From: Phyto melanocephala | Lineage: Eukaryota > Arthropoda > Insecta > Diptera > Rhinophoridae | DNA length: 64,000 bases | Assembly (NCBI GenBank): GCA_941918925.1 | Contig: OW799234.1 | Location: 13,220,501-13,284,500, forward strand | Direction: 5' to 3' | Shown: positions 1 through 12,049 of the stretch, piece by piece | Position numbering within the stretch: position 1 is the first letter of the stretch | Layout of the letters: every line of letters begins with the position of its first letter | Notes under the pieces: generated by a model | Told to the model about the DNA's origin: nothing | What the model saw: only the letters and a program-made list of their open reading frames with translations | Databases searched by the model: none | Position numbers and translations under genes: made by a program

Positions 1-64
1 TGAACGACGACATATTGTCAGACAATTTTAAATTGCAAGATTTGCAAGTTTTGTGCGTCATTGT

Positions 65-785
65 CAGCGTTGCCGTTTTTGGTTATTTATAACCAAAATT
101 GGTTATTTTGTTTGCCAATGTGTAGATGTGTATTTTTTTTTAATTTTTGGTTACTTTTTTATAGCCCAAAACTCAGTAGTATTTAATATGTTTTATTTAT
201 AAATCATGTTCTTATATGTACGTTTAACATTGAAATGTTTTCATTTAAGTGACAATGTTTAGACAACATTCTTAGCACTTGAAACCCTATTTCTTTTAGC
301 AAATGATCAACTCTGGAGTACGAAAAAATACATGACTGTTTTAAAAAACGTTATTTTACCAATTACTTTGCTTGGAAAAATTCTGTGTGGTTATAAAGTT
401 TGTATTAGTATTTTATAACTAATAATTAGTTATTATATGACTGTGAAGTACAAATATTTTTATATTGTATTAAAATTTAAAATAAATAAAAATTTTATTT
501 TAAATAAAAGCTTTTTATTTATTTATCGTTATTTGTAACAAAATTACCTTTAAGTTTTTTTATGTTCTTGATACGTAGATCTGAATTTTTGGTTTATTTT
601 TAGTTCATAATTCATTCGTAAAGTACAAATATTTTTTTTATATTAAAATGTAAAACAAATTAAAAATAAATCAAATATATTTTAATTTTGGTTACTTTTT
701 TTTTATTTGGTTACTTTTTGAAGTAATTTTGGTTACTTTTTGAAGTAATTTTGGTTGTAATTTTTGTTTGGTCGTGGCAACACTG
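65..785. mobile_element. Non-autonomous hAT element (8-bp TSD)
   Basis: The block starts CAGCGTTGCC and ends GGCAACACTG, an imperfect terminal inverted repeat of hAT type. It is bracketed by an exact 8-bp direct repeat, GTCATTGT, at 57-64 and 786-793. The interior is AT-rich, has no ORF of note, and carries repeated TTTTGGTTACTTTTTGAAG-like subterminal motifs near both ends (about 90-180 and 690-760). Such motifs could be transposase-binding sites by analogy with other hATs. The 8-bp TSD plus TIR is directly visible; the superfamily is inferred from TSD length and the CAG..TGCC terminus. Confidence 0.82.
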
Positions 786-793
786 GTCATTGT

Positions 794-1551
794 CATACAA
801 GGAAATGATGCCAGATGTATAAAATATTGTTGCTTAGTATTGTTGAAAAGAATGTAGGAATTTAGGAATTTTCTTGTACTTTTTATTATATTTATAAATA
901 AAAAAAATTAAGACCGTTATACATATATGCAATATACACAGAAAGAAATACTGATGTTCTAAATCCAAGAATTAAATTCCTAATTTAAGCCGAAATCGTG
1001 CTTACAAATTCAAGTACGATTTATTTCTGGTTTTCTTTAAACAAGTACAAAACGGGATTGTTTAACAAAATCAAGTTCAAGACTATTAAAATAAGAATTA
1101 ACTTCTTAAATTAAGTCTTATCTGCTTAGATAAACACACTCTTTAAAATTTCAAGTATGTTTTTTTAATTCTCATTTGGTTTATCATACTTTAGCTATAA
1201 GTAACAATACTGACGTCAACAAAGCTGTAGCAGTTTCCAAGTTAACTTAGCTTTCATGATTTGTCCGTTCGTTTTCTTTTTTAGTGGTGGTTATTGTCTA
1301 TATTTTTTTTAGTTTGGCAGCAAATTCAAGAACTTTTTTAAGAAATTTAAAAAAAACTTAATCAGATAGTTTTAAGAAAAAGCACTAAAAGCGACACAAA
1401 AAATGGAGAATAGCGCCACAAAATATCGAAAAAAAAAAAAATAAAGAGTAACGATATCAAGTACCCGAAAAGCGTCGAAATGGCAACATTGTTCCCATGT
1501 ATGTACGTAGTTAGTTTGTGTTATCGGCTCACTTTGGCCTTTTTTTCACTA
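794..1551. other. AT-rich spacer, no gene seen
   Basis: No coding exon, RNA gene or bounded element is recognised. A weak inverted motif around 990-1030 (AAATCGTGCTT and AAGTACGATTT) is the only local structure noticed. Confidence 0.5.
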
Positions 1552-2219
1552 TCTCCCCTTAGCGATGCCAACTTAGTGCTTTTGGCACTATTTTTAGTGC
1601 TTTTCGATGCACCAAAACGCCAAGTTTTTGTCCTTGGTGCCAACCTAAGAAAAAGCACTGCCTTGATGCTTTGCAAAATTTTCATTAGTGGTTTTAGTGC
1701 TTTTAACAAATTTTAAAACTTTTAATCTTGTTTGTAATATGCAGGTAATATTTCTACAAGTGTATGTATACATTTTTGTCTGGTAACTCTCTTTTTAGTA
1801 ACTTATTGCAAATCAGCGCACATCAAACAGGTAATCTCAGCGCGGCAGCTAATGGCAAATGAATGCCATTTTCTATAGAAGAAAAGTAAAACTAAATCTT
1901 TGTGAGCTGTTTTTACGCTGCCACCTTATAAATGATTTCAGCAGGGTTCGGACTAAAGAAAGTATAATTGTAGTAGTTATGTATTCGCCTTGTTAAATAT
2001 TCGTTGAAACGCAAAAATCCCGTTATTTTCCAAAAAAGAACAAAGAGTAAAAAGAAGAATAAAGAATCAAAGAATTTTACTAAAAACTTTATTATAGAAA
2101 TATTTATATAAATTGAAATTAAGCCCAAAATTAAAAGGAAATGTAAAGTGAGTAAGGAAAAAAGCAGAGTAAATAATTAAGAACATAAATCAAACGTTAA
2201 CAATGTATATGTATTGTAG

Positions 2220-2378
2220 ATGGATTCAAACTCCCAAAAATATCGGAAAGTATGGGAGAATGATCCGCTTTTGAAAAAATGGCTGCGCTCTACAAAAGAT
2301 TTAAAAAAAGCATCTTGTTTATATCGTAAAACAGAAATAGGGGCACGGTACACAACAATGGACTATATCGCAAAATAA
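2220..2378 (+). pseudogene. hAT transposase N-terminal fragment
   Basis: A 52-codon frame opens at ATG 2220 and stops at 2376. It reads MDSNSQKYRKVWENDP, then a Trp-Leu pair and a single Cys, resembling the start of the BED/TTF-type zinc-finger N-terminus (aromatic, W, WL, C..C) common in insect hAT transposases. The second Cys and the His pair of the finger are not present in frame, so the domain is broken. It lies inside the hAT element at 1560-3224 and upstream of the C-terminal relic, in the order expected. Assignment rests on position and weak motif similarity. Confidence 0.5.
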
Positions 2379-2506
2379 AAGATAAATATAACTAAGAAAA
2401 TTTAATACTGTTTCGATGTGTATGCCATTCTCTTCAATTAGCTGTGTGTTCTGCTACAGACAAACACTTTCCTAATGTGGCTTGCATTAAATGTGGCTTG
2501 CATTAA

Positions 2507-2945
2507 ATGTGGCTTGAATTAAAAACCCATTTTAATACCATCTGCGATAAAGGGTATGTTTCATCACTTCTTAAGGAAATGTACAATTATAACATAAACG
2601 TTATATACCTCACTTATTTAAGTTCGGTTTTAGCAGAAGTACAAAGAGTGAATCTGGCGTTCGAAGCAGATGCGGAAAGAACATTTAGTTCAATGAATTT
2701 ATGTAAGTCCAAAATCAGAAACCGGTTATCTCTGAATTCTGTTAATTCGATACTACATATTAAATACGGACTTCGTCGCCATAATTCATGCTGTAATAAC
2801 TACATTTTACCATCTAAGGCCTGTGCAGATATTTCGTCTAATAAAACATACAAATATCAAAATATCATCTAAGAACGGTTTTATGGCCCAATTCAAATCC
2901 AAATGATGAAGATCCTTACGATTTGGAAGATATATTTTTTGTTCA
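2507..2945 (+). pseudogene. hAT transposase C-terminal (hATC) fragment
   Basis: The open frame 2507-2872 contains ERTFSSMNLCKSKIRNRL followed by a short hydrophobic helix, the classic hAT C-terminal dimerisation region (A-E-R-x-FS..N.....RN.L). It ends with a Cys-Cys-Asn motif that also occurs in the hAT relic at the right edge of the window (near 63950), so both may come from one family. Acidic codons continue in another frame to about 2945. The catalytic DDE core is absent, so this cannot encode a working transposase. Confidence 0.72.
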
Positions 2946-3487
2946 AGAAAATAATAATGATTTCTGATTCATTTGTAAACTTGTAATAAACGAATGTTCT
3001 ATAATTAAAACTCCTAAATATATATATGTATATATGTACATATTTAATTCTTAAATAAAACTACAATGTAAATTGTACTTTACTAGTTGTTTGGTTTCTC
3101 AATTAAATTTAAAAAAAAAAAACAGTAGTGCTTTTTTATGCTTTATTGGGCTAATAATTACGCTTTTTAACACTTTTTTTTTAATCTCAATGTACTTTTT
3201 GCCCCAAAAAAGTTGGCATCACTGTCTCCCCTTTATTCTTAAAAAACTCTTTGAGTTTGATTTGTTACTTGCCTGTTTTATGATTTAGATTTAAAAATGT
3301 CGCTGATTTTTAATTTTGATTCAATTATTTTTTTGTATATTTTCTCTTGCAGTATACCTACTGTTCTTATTTGAAAAAATAAGCAAGACATGTGTATAGA
3401 AAATGCGTATAACAACAAAATGTATACAGAATAACACACAGCATTAAACTTAACAGGCCCAGTCATGTTTATTTATACTTTTCTTTT

Positions 3488-4247
3488 TTATACCCTTCAC
3501 ACAGTGAAAAAGGGTATATATAGGTTTGTCATTCCGTGTGAAATTTCTACAATTTTCATTTCCGACCCCATAAAGTATATATTTTCTGAAAGCTTATGAA
3601 TAGAGGAGTCGATTAAGCCCTGACCGTCTGTCCGTCTGACCGTCTGTCCGTGTGTATGTTGAAATCAACTTTTTGAAGCCCCCCGACATAGGTTGGACCC
3701 GGGTAAGGTATTAAAATATCAGAAATATTCGGGAGTAGATCGGTATTGAAAATCAGAAACATCGGTACATAAACAACTGAGATATGAGCAAAAACCCACG
3801 ACCACCTCGATTTTCTTTTCATAAAAACAACATTACAACAACAACATACATACATACAAACGTGTATACTGGTTAGAGAAAACGTGGCATCGAATCCCAG
3901 CTGAGGCAAAAAAATTTTTTTTTAAATTTTTTAAAAATTTTTTTTTTTAATTTTTTTTTTATTTTTTATTTAATATATTATATATATTTTTATTATTATT
4001 TTTTTTATTTTTTTTTTTTAATTTTTTTTTTATTTTTTTTTGTTTTATATATATTATATATGTATATAATAATTTTTTTTTTTTTAATTTTTTTTTTTAA
4101 ATTTTTTTTTTTTTAAATTTTTTTTTTATTTTTTATTTTTTTTTTGTTTTTTTTAACATACATACGTGAATTTACTGTTATTGCATGACTACACGTTGTG
4201 AAGGGTATATAAGATTCGGCACGGCCGAATATAGCGCTTTTACTTGT
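3488..4247 (+). mobile_element. Helentron-type HINE (mini-me/DINE-1-like), copy 1
   Basis: It begins TTATACCCTTCAC and carries the inverted partner GTGAAGGGTATA near the 3' end, followed by a GC hairpin (TTCGGCACGGCCGAA) and the terminus TTACTTGTT. That is a 5' subterminal repeat, a 3' subterminal repeat, a stem-loop and insertion between T residues, as described for Helentron-associated non-autonomous repeats in Diptera. The (GTCY)n run at 3621-3652 is the mini-me hallmark. An A/T-homopolymer block (3907-4155) fills the middle. ORFs read across it are spurious. Confidence 0.85.
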
Positions 4248-4605
4248 TTTTTTTTCTTTTTGTTCAACATCTTAGCAATTGTCCCCTTCTGGCCCCAACA
4301 AGCCTATTAACAACATAATGCCAGACATTTGTACATACAACAGCGCCACAGACATGTGACGTTTTAATGGAAAATTCCCAAAGTTATGTGTGTGTTCTTC
4401 TTGGTATGTGCATTATTGTTTTTTGTATTGTTGCGTTTTGTTGCAAATAAAAAAAAATGTGGCTGCATTTGCAATATATTTTTTTTTAATTTAAAGATTG
4501 TATTTATTTGAAAAAATTTCTTAATGAATTACAAATAGCTATGGATAAATTAATGATGGAAAATTGATTTTAGTACAAATTTCTTTTTATTTGTATCTAC
4601 ATCTA

Positions 4606-4983
4606 TCTATATATATAAAAGTGAAACTCTGTGTGTGTGTGTGTTAGCTATAGACTCCGAAACTGTAAAAACGATCGGACTCAAACTTTGGCAAGTTGTT
4701 GTACACATACCCGGGAGTATTTATGAGTGGAAAAAAGTGGGCGGGGCCACGCCCATAAAAAATTAGTTATCATTTTTAGCTACTTGCACTTGACCGATTT
4801 TTCTGAAACTTTGCGCACATATCGAGCTGTCATGACTATACAGTTTCGTGATAAAAAAAAGTGGGCAGTGTCACGCCCATAAAAAAAGTTATAATTTCTA
4901 GCCTTGCACTTGATATTCAATTAAAGTTCAGAATGCATTTTTATTCCTTAAGGGCCGTAGCAACGCGCGCCGGACTTTTCTAG
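4606..4983 (+). mobile_element. Short non-autonomous Helitron
   Basis: The block starts TCTATATATATAAAAG after an A and ends CTAG before a T, the Helitron insertion pattern. A GC-rich potential hairpin (CAACGCGCGCCGG) lies about 10 bases before the CTAG terminus. Two internal copies of GTGGGC....CACGCCCATAAAAAA (near 4735 and 4860) form short hairpins. No protein is encoded. No target duplication is expected for this class, and none is seen. Confidence 0.7.
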
Positions 4984-5557
4984 TTTATTTATAATCATAA
5001 ATACATGCGTATGTAAGTATGTATGTGCATATGTGTTTAACCCTAGAATTATCATACATTTTTGAGATAAAAAAATTATAGAAATTTACATTGGAATTTA
5101 AATCAATCCAGATAGCGCCGGAATTTTTTTTAACAGACGTTTTTATTGCGAAACTTAAATCTTTATATGTTTCCTAGCATTTTTAATAAATTTTTTGCTT
5201 ATAATCTCTAGTTTCTCGGAATTAAATGGACAGTAGCCAAAATGCACAACTTTAAATACATAATTTATACTTATCTGAACTTACACTTCTTATTCACTTT
5301 TTGTTCAACTTCTTCCGTCTTACCAAACATCTGTTAGTCACTTTTTTCCTCTTTATCCAAGTTTTCTTTCAATGTATAACTGTTTTAAGGCTTTTAAAAC
5401 AGTCTGACGATGAACCTTTAGATCTGACATATTTTTAAAAACTTAAATGATTAAAATAAAATAAAAATTTGTTTAACAAATTTGTTGTTGTGTTGGCTGG
5501 AATAGTGAGTATAAGTTTTTTCTGACTCACTCTTAAGTAGTTACCGAGAAAAACACG
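4984..5557. other. AT-rich spacer, no gene seen
   Basis: Nothing identifiable on either strand. It ends at the TA dinucleotide where a mariner terminal repeat starts. Confidence 0.5.
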
Positions 5558-5559
5558 TA

Positions 5560-6340
5560 AAGGGTGGGCCATCTAACGGTTTAAATTTGAACCAGCGGTT
5601 ATTTTGTATCTGGCAATACTTATGTCATTCTATTCGGCCACAAAATTCAGTATATTTTCTCCGCTGAACGAAATGAATTGATTTACACTTTAGAATTTAT
5701 TGGAAATTCATTTTCAAAACAAAGACAAATGGTCGGTAATTTCACGAAAATGTCGTACAAAAACAAAATCATCTATTCGGATGAAGCTCATTTTTAACTT
5801 GGTAGCTACATTATTAAGCAAAATTGCCTTATTTGGGACTTAGAAAACACAAACGTGGTCATACAGAAGCCAATTAACACATTACGACTGTCTGGTGCGG
5901 TTCTTGGATTGGAGGCATCATTCAACCATTACGGTTAATGGAGAGACCTATAGCACCATGATAACCGATGTCTTTGTACACGCTCTTTATGGTATTGATG
6001 TGAACGATGTTTAGTTTTAACAGTATGGTGCAACTTGCCACACACCTCATGCCACAACCCTTTTATTGCGTACAACATTTAATGGCCGTTAAATTAGCCG
6101 AAATGGTGATTGGCCGTCCAGAAGCTCCGGTTTGATGACTTTGGACTATTTTCTGTGGGGCGCCGTTTAAGTCAAGTGTTACGCAGACAAAACAGAGACA
6201 ATTGAGCACTTAAAGGTCATCATTTGTGATGCCATTGCCAAGTTATAAATTGGTGCGATCGAAGGGGGTTCTGTACTGCCAGCCGCGGCAGTCATATGAC
6301 TGAAATAATATTTCATTTCTAACCGAAACAATTGTACTTC
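5560..6340 (+). pseudogene. DD41D mariner relic A
   Basis: A terminal repeat AAGGGTGGGCCATCTAACG follows a TA at 5558. Plus-strand codons near 5776 read YSDEAHF, then a stop, then KQNCLIW, matching the first catalytic block of the DD41D group represented intact at 35660-36290. Later fragments recall the HTA.ATIDLL and WPPR.CDLTPLDYFLW blocks but in shifting frames with several stops. The end near 6290 recalls the C-terminal RGSHMTEIIF block. The N-terminal DNA-binding half is largely missing, and no matching right terminal repeat was found. The relic is not functional. Confidence 0.7.
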
Positions 6341-6492
6341 ACAACAAAAAAAAATTTGGCAAAATTTTAAACTGTTGTTGTTTTATTGTCATTGTGCTAC
6401 ACTGGGATATATGCGAAGGACACTTTTGGCAGCCTGCAGACAACATAGTCGACTAGAAGTGACGACACTGAGTCTTCTTTTTCTGTATTTAC

Positions 6493-7130
6493 AAGGTGGG
6501 CCAAAAGAAGTCATTCGATGTTGTTGGGCACTCATTTTTTTCTAAATGAAAAACTCCGATTCTGTTCTTTGATAATGTTTATTTGAACCTTTAGAATTTT
6601 TTTGGTCAAGTCGAGAAGATGATATCGGACAAATAGGCGCCGTCACAATTGATTGCTATACGGGCTCGTTTTATGGCATTTTTCATCACTTCGGCGAGAA
6701 CTTTGGGCGACAGATTCTCCCACTCGTGTCGAATGTTGTCCTTGAGGGCTTCCAGGGTCTCGGGCTAGTTCACATAAACACGGGATTTCAAAAAATCCGA
6801 AACGGTTAAATTGGGCGATCTTGCGGGCCAATGTAAATCGCCAAAACGAGAGATGAGGCGACCCGGCAACGTCGCCTTCAGAATATCGGTTGTGGCTCGC
6901 GCAGTGTGTGCCGTTGCTTCATCCTGTTGGAACCACATGTCCTCCAGTCCTAATTCGTTCAATTGCGGCAGAAAAAACTCGGCTAACATGACCCTATAGC
7001 CACTGTTGTCCCTTTACCAGCGGCGTCCTCGAAAAAAAATTGATCGATGACTCCTCCAGCGTGAACAGCACATCATGTAGTAACTTTGAGCGTAATGGCT
7101 CCTCGTGGATTTTCGGTGCCCCGGAAGCGA
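6493..7130 (-). pseudogene. DD41D mariner relic B
   Basis: Minus-strand codons encode GLEDMWFQQDEATAHTARAT, then RLISRFGDLHWPARSPN and a VSDFLKS block, then a C-terminal segment ending near 6600. Forty-one residues lie between the Asp of QQD and the Asp of SDF, the DD41D spacing. The aspartate of the usual CDLTP block is replaced by Asn. One end carries the repeat AAGGTGGGCCAAAAG; the opposite end was not found and the similarity stops near 7130. Stops near 7060 break the frame. It is a truncated relic lying tail to tail with relic A. Confidence 0.75.
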
Positions 7131-9082
7131 TAGTGATAACAACTCTTCTTCTCTGTCTTTTTATTATCTTCTATACTAATAACCTTATTCCTCTCTTTAC
7201 GCTAATCTCTTATAAGTATCACTGAGAGATCAATAAAATAGACAAATAAAATCTGATCAACAGCTGCCAGTTTTTCGTAACCAATATCAATCTATCGGCC
7301 TTTTATTATTCAAAAATTCTGCACATAATTTTTGAATTTTTGTTTTATCGAACTTTTTTGTTTAAACTAATATTTTTTTAAATTTTAATCAGGCTGGTTT
7401 CGAAAATGCAATGGCGGTAAAAATAAAATTTTCAAATTATTCTTTCATTTATCACATAATTTTTGTTAACGACAGGGATGATTGTCAAACGAACGAATTG
7501 CATTTTTAAATTTAAACTTTTAAATACTATTGTATTTTTATATGTAAATATTTGCCAAGTAAAACATGGCATCTCCCAAATCATAAATACTATATGGCAA
7601 CAATCACTATTATTCCTTTTCAAAAGCAGTGTTGCCATAAGTAAACTACATTTTATGTGTGAAAGTAACACCTCACTAAACTAACAAATCTTTTGTATAT
7701 GAAAATAAAGGTTGCAATTAACACATCTATAAAATTGTTGTGGTAAATATGTTTATTTTCTTAACAAATTATAAATTGTTTGCTAAAATTTTCTAAAAGA
7801 AAACACTATTATTTGTAATTTAAAGGAAAATTTGAATGTGCATTTTAATGTGTTATGTTAATGATTAAATGAACAATAAAGTGTAACGTGTTAAAAAGTG
7901 ACCTTTCGAAAACTTTCAAAAATAGTTTGGCGTCATTTTTGATATCAATAACAAAAATATTTTGTTACAAAGAATTTTTTTTGTAATAAATAAATAATTT
8001 GTGTTTTTAATTTACGTTTGTATAAATTTCAGATAAGGTTGCTTCTTTTAAAAAAATAAATAATAATTATAATAAATGACGTATGGAGTGACTTTGAAAT
8101 TTAAACAAAAGGGATTCAATAAATTTTAAAAATGTTTTTAATGTATAACAATATTGTAGATTAATGTAAATTATTATTGCCCATTATATTGATTCTTATC
8201 ATTTTTGTCTATTAATTTTTGCTTCATATGTATGTAAGTATTTTTCCAGCTGGCTATTATGTGCTAATTGTATGAAAACGCAATTCAATTTTAATGAATT
8301 ATGTATGTATGTGTATATCAAGACAAGTGATTACATTTATTTATTTTTTTTTTAATAGTAAATATTTGTTTAATACTTATTATTTAATTTAACAAATATT
8401 TTGTTATAATCAATTATAGCAAATAATATAATTAATTTTATGTATAAAAAAATATTTTTCAAATTAGCGTAACAAAAAAGATTAGAAATAAATAAATAAA
8501 TAAGTTATTAAATAAATATTTGCTGCAAAAAAATCTAAAATTGAATAAATATTATAAATAATTTCCGCCCCCTATATTGTTGCCAAGGAAATTTTAAATT
8601 CAAAAGGAAACATACAAAAAAAAATTAAAACAATTAATTATCGACTGCAAAAAAAAAGGTCATTTCGTAAAAAATATGTTTATGTATTGAAATTTTAATC
8701 AGCATGACTAAGCACGTCATCAACACTCCAGTGAAGAAGTGTTTATATTATACATACATATGTACATACATTTGTTTTTAATTGAGGCTAAAACCTAAGG
8801 CATTCAATTATAAATAATTATTTTTATTACAATTTCAAAAAAACCTAAAACTCAATGCAACGTCCGACTCTGAATAACTTTTAATAAATATTGCTATTTA
8901 GTGTAGTTTAGATGGGTGTATTTAGTACGTTATGGCCTGCATATTTTCATTTCTAATAAGATTACGGTTAATCAAACAAAAAAAGTTTTACTTAAATCCC
9001 TACGTAATTAATAAATAAAAAGTCACATTTAAGTCAATCAAAAACTAGTTAAAGTGCTAGACTCGAGCGTGCTGAATCTGAT
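7131..9082. other. AT-rich spacer, no gene seen
   Basis: About 2 kb of AT-rich sequence with short (GTAT)n patches (about 8230 and 8300). A hAT-like terminus CAGTGTTGCCATAAG occurs at 7627, but no partner with a shared 8-bp flank was found. No coding exon is supported. Confidence 0.45.
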
Positions 9083-9885
9083 AATACCCTTCACCATCAT
9101 ATATTTACATATGTAGATAAAATTATCTGTATTTTACTAGTCAAGCTTATTTATTTGATACCCATATTGACAGGGTTGAAAAAAAATTATCCGCCATTTT
9201 GTTTAGTGCGCCTAGTTGGATTTTAACTTTTTCATAATTTACTGTATTTTTATTTGATACCAAATTGGTGACTAATCGGCAAAGTTATAGGCAAAAAAAT
9301 GTTTGAAAAATTATATATTTTTTAAATATACAAACACCTAAATACCTAATGAGCACCAGAGTACAAAAATTCGTTGTATTTCCTAAACTGTATAAACGGA
9401 AATCGATATTTTTCAGTTTCTATACAACCAAGGGATCAAATGAAAGGGCTATGGAAAAAAATCAAGATGGGGCCCTACATTAATTGTCGAATATATAAGT
9501 CAAATATAGTAGCTACGGCTTTGCACCCTTTAACACCAAAAATATTGGCATCAACTAAAAGAGCTTGACCAGTACAAGGTGGTAAACTTTTTGAAAAAGA
9601 TGTAAAATCCAAGATGGCGGCTGAAACAAAATGGCAGAACAAATTTTTTTAACCACCTAACAATATGGATATTCAATAAGAGGGCTTGACTAGAAGAACA
9701 CAGTTAACAATGTAAAAATTCCAAATCAATAATTTAGGATTAATAATCAAAAATAATAAAGAAAATGGCGTATTATAAGAAATCTAAATCAAGGCTTAGC
9801 TACAATGTGGTGCTTATACCTACATATGTACTTGACGTTGAAGGGTATTATCAGATTCGGAACGACGAAATATATTTTTTTTCAT
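9083..9885 (+). mobile_element. HINE, divergent subfamily
   Basis: It begins TAATACCCTTCACCATC and ends GAAGGGTATTATCAGATTCGG followed by a decayed hairpin arm. The interior carries repeated ATCCAAGATGGC-type and TTTGATACC-type blocks also seen at 30360-30760 and 40440-40700. The (GTCY)n core of copy 1 is absent, so this is a separate, older subfamily or a recombinant. Confidence 0.6.
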
Positions 9886-10153
9886 ATATTTTTTTAAATA
9901 TATACATATACAGTCGTGTCCGGATATAGTGAACTAATTTTTGCAAGGCTTGTTCACAGTATCCAGGTTGTTCTCTATATCAAGGTTGAAATTTTTGTTC
10001 AAAAACTCGTTTTATTTACTAAAAATACACACATGTAAATGCAATAGCTGTTTAGAAACACTTTGTACAAAAAATTTAATATATTTACATATGTATTTAA
10101 GTTTAATAAAAAAATTGTTGTTGAAGTTGTTTTCCAAATTTTGTTCACTATTA

Positions 10154-11959
10154 AGCTTAGTCTAGACGGTATGATGAATCAGCAAATGTGTGGTAATATT
10201 TATTTGCTTTAAAATAACAGCAAATGTCTCTGTTAGCATATTGAATATGATGGTCGTTTACACGATTTGCTAAAAGTACCAAATTTTTTGAATTCATCAT
10301 ACGCCAACAAATGATATTTCAACATATGAGTTATCATACAATTTTTGTGTATACTCGATGTGTTGAATTTCGTTTAATTATGTATGTTAATTCGTATTAA
10401 CATTTGTTTATATATTTGTATATGCCAAATAAATTTGACAATACAGTTTTTTGGGGCAATTATATTTATGTATATATGTGATAATAAAAAGAATAATCTG
10501 AAAAAGTTTATCTTCTATTATTACAATTGAATTTTATATAAAGAAAAAAATTCTTATTAAACTCAAGCCTGAGTAAAATTTAAAAATACTAATTTAGAAC
10601 AAGAAGTTTAACAGTTAAAAATTAGGAATTACAAAATACAAGAACACGGAACATAACATCATGCTTTGTTGTTCAACCAACATTCTGTTGAGTACTGACC
10701 AAACCAAAAATAAACAAATAGTTATAAGAAACAGCGCTGTCAACCTTTTAGTTTTATCAATGTTTTTAGTGCTTTTTTATCGCTTTTTTGTCAGGTGTTT
10801 TGTTTTTTCTAAATTCTAAATTTAAAAAAAAAATATCGCAAGTAGATATTACGAAAAAAATAAGGATTGATGGTAAACAATGTTTATGTTATTGCAGATT
10901 GTTAGCTTATTATTGTTTTAAACCAAAAACCATAATAAACAATAGTTAGATACATTGATTATATTTATTATTATTATTTATTATTATTTAATTTCCATAC
11001 TTATTTCTTGATATCTTATATGGTTTATAAGAGAAATGAAACTAAAAAATATATAAATATGCAAAAACTTTTTAATTTACAATATTACAAAATTACAATT
11101 GACACCATGATGTAGTTAGTATTCTCATAAGTAATCATATAGTAATGTTCATATTGATAGCATTATAATTTAAATTTATGTTCCTTAATATATTTTTTAT
11201 TATATTTTTATACGGAAATTTAGAATTTTATGAAATAAATAAAATAAAAAGTTAAAAATTTTGCAAATAACGCATTTTTAAATGTTTTGATGCTTTTCGA
11301 AATTTTAAAGTTGACACCAATCTAAACAATAATTGTGAAACAGTCATCTATTGCTTTCGCTATCTTGCTGATGGCTAGAGCAGGCCAAAACTAGTAATAA
11401 TATAAAAGATAATAACAAACAAAAAAAGGGGTTGCTGTTGGTAAAATTTTAGTGTAACTCGTTGTGGTAAGAATATATGATATAGGAAACTAACTTATCG
11501 TATTTAATTAACTAAAAGCCTAGGTGTTTAATAAATGATATTTACATCCAATACTTTATCACCGATCAATGAGTGATCAAAAATTCAACATCAACCATTT
11601 TGCCTAAATAACTAATGTATAACTTACAAATTCTAGCAAAGAATATAACAAATTAGGCAACACTGCAACAATTCTATATGATACTACATTTGCCATATGA
11701 TGAAAAGCTGAAATACGCTTTTCAACAAACAACAAATCTGTCTTCATACCTAGGAAATTTGTCCAGCATTAAAAATATGCTGTTTACACGATATGTTGAA
11801 ATCGTCGACATACATTTGATGGCCTTGTTAAAAAAGTGTTAGCAAATGATGTTAATCGTACGTATGATGAAAAAATTTTGCGTTTACACGATATGATGGC
11901 ACTTGTAACAAATTTTTAAGCAGAAATTTGCTGATTCAACATATCGTCTAGACTAAGCT
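10154..11959. mobile_element. Nested TIR element with TTA target duplication
   Basis: The ends AGCTTAGTCTAGACGGTATG and the inverted CATATCGTCTAGACTAAGCT (reading to 11959) match over about 30 bases with two differences, flanked by TTA on both sides. A 3-bp TTA target is typical of PIF/Harbinger, but the terminus does not look like a standard Harbinger end, so the superfamily is open. A subterminal motif GTTTACACGATATG(A/T)TG recurs at about 10254, 11784 and 11880. The interior contains a second hAT-like patch (10732-11318). No intact ORF. Confidence 0.65.
10732..11318. mobile_element. Possible decayed hAT element
   Basis: CAGCGCTGTCAACC at 10732 is followed by TTTTTAGTGCTTTTTT, as in the hAT at 1560. 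Near 11310 the inverted AAAGTTGACACC lies after TGCTTTTCG. The pairing resembles that hAT's ends, but no 8-bp duplication can be confirmed. Weak call. Confidence 0.3.
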
Positions 11960-12049
11960 TTAGAGTTTTTTACTATTTAGAGTACTCCATTCAAAAATCT
12001 TGGTGTTTACTATATCGGGTGTTCACTATATCCAGACACGACTGTATAT

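Larger units (their letters stand above)
1560..3224 (+). mobile_element. Internally deleted hAT transposon with 8-bp TSD
   Basis: The left end TAGCGATGCCAACTT and the inverted right end AAGTTGGCATCACTG form the TIR. Both are flanked by the exact 8-bp repeat TCTCCCCT (1552-1559 and 3225-3232). Subterminal copies of AGTGCTTTT occur inside both ends. The interior keeps two pieces of a transposase gene in plus orientation: a zinc-finger-type N-terminus at 2220 and a hAT C-terminal dimerisation segment near 2640-2780. The catalytic core between them is gone. The element is therefore a deletion derivative of an autonomous hAT. TSD and TIR are seen directly; family membership is also supported by the coding remains. 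Confidence 0.85.
9911..12044. mobile_element. TA-flanked TIR element, host of a nested insertion
   Basis: The left end CAGTCGTGTCCGGATATAGT and the right end ACTATATCCAGACACGACTG are inverted copies with one mismatch, flanked by TA on both sides (9909-9910, 12045-12046). Further inverted similarity continues inward (GTTCACTATAT). The TA target and CAGT terminus suggest a Tc1/mariner/pogo-type MITE. No transposase is present. Removing the inner element at 10154-11959 would leave an element of roughly 330 bp. Confidence 0.75.

Noticed and set aside
3613..3909. 98-codon minus frame, repeated at 62129-62425
   Set aside because: It is the antisense of a HINE body shared by all copies; it has no domain, and it lies in a non-coding repeat.
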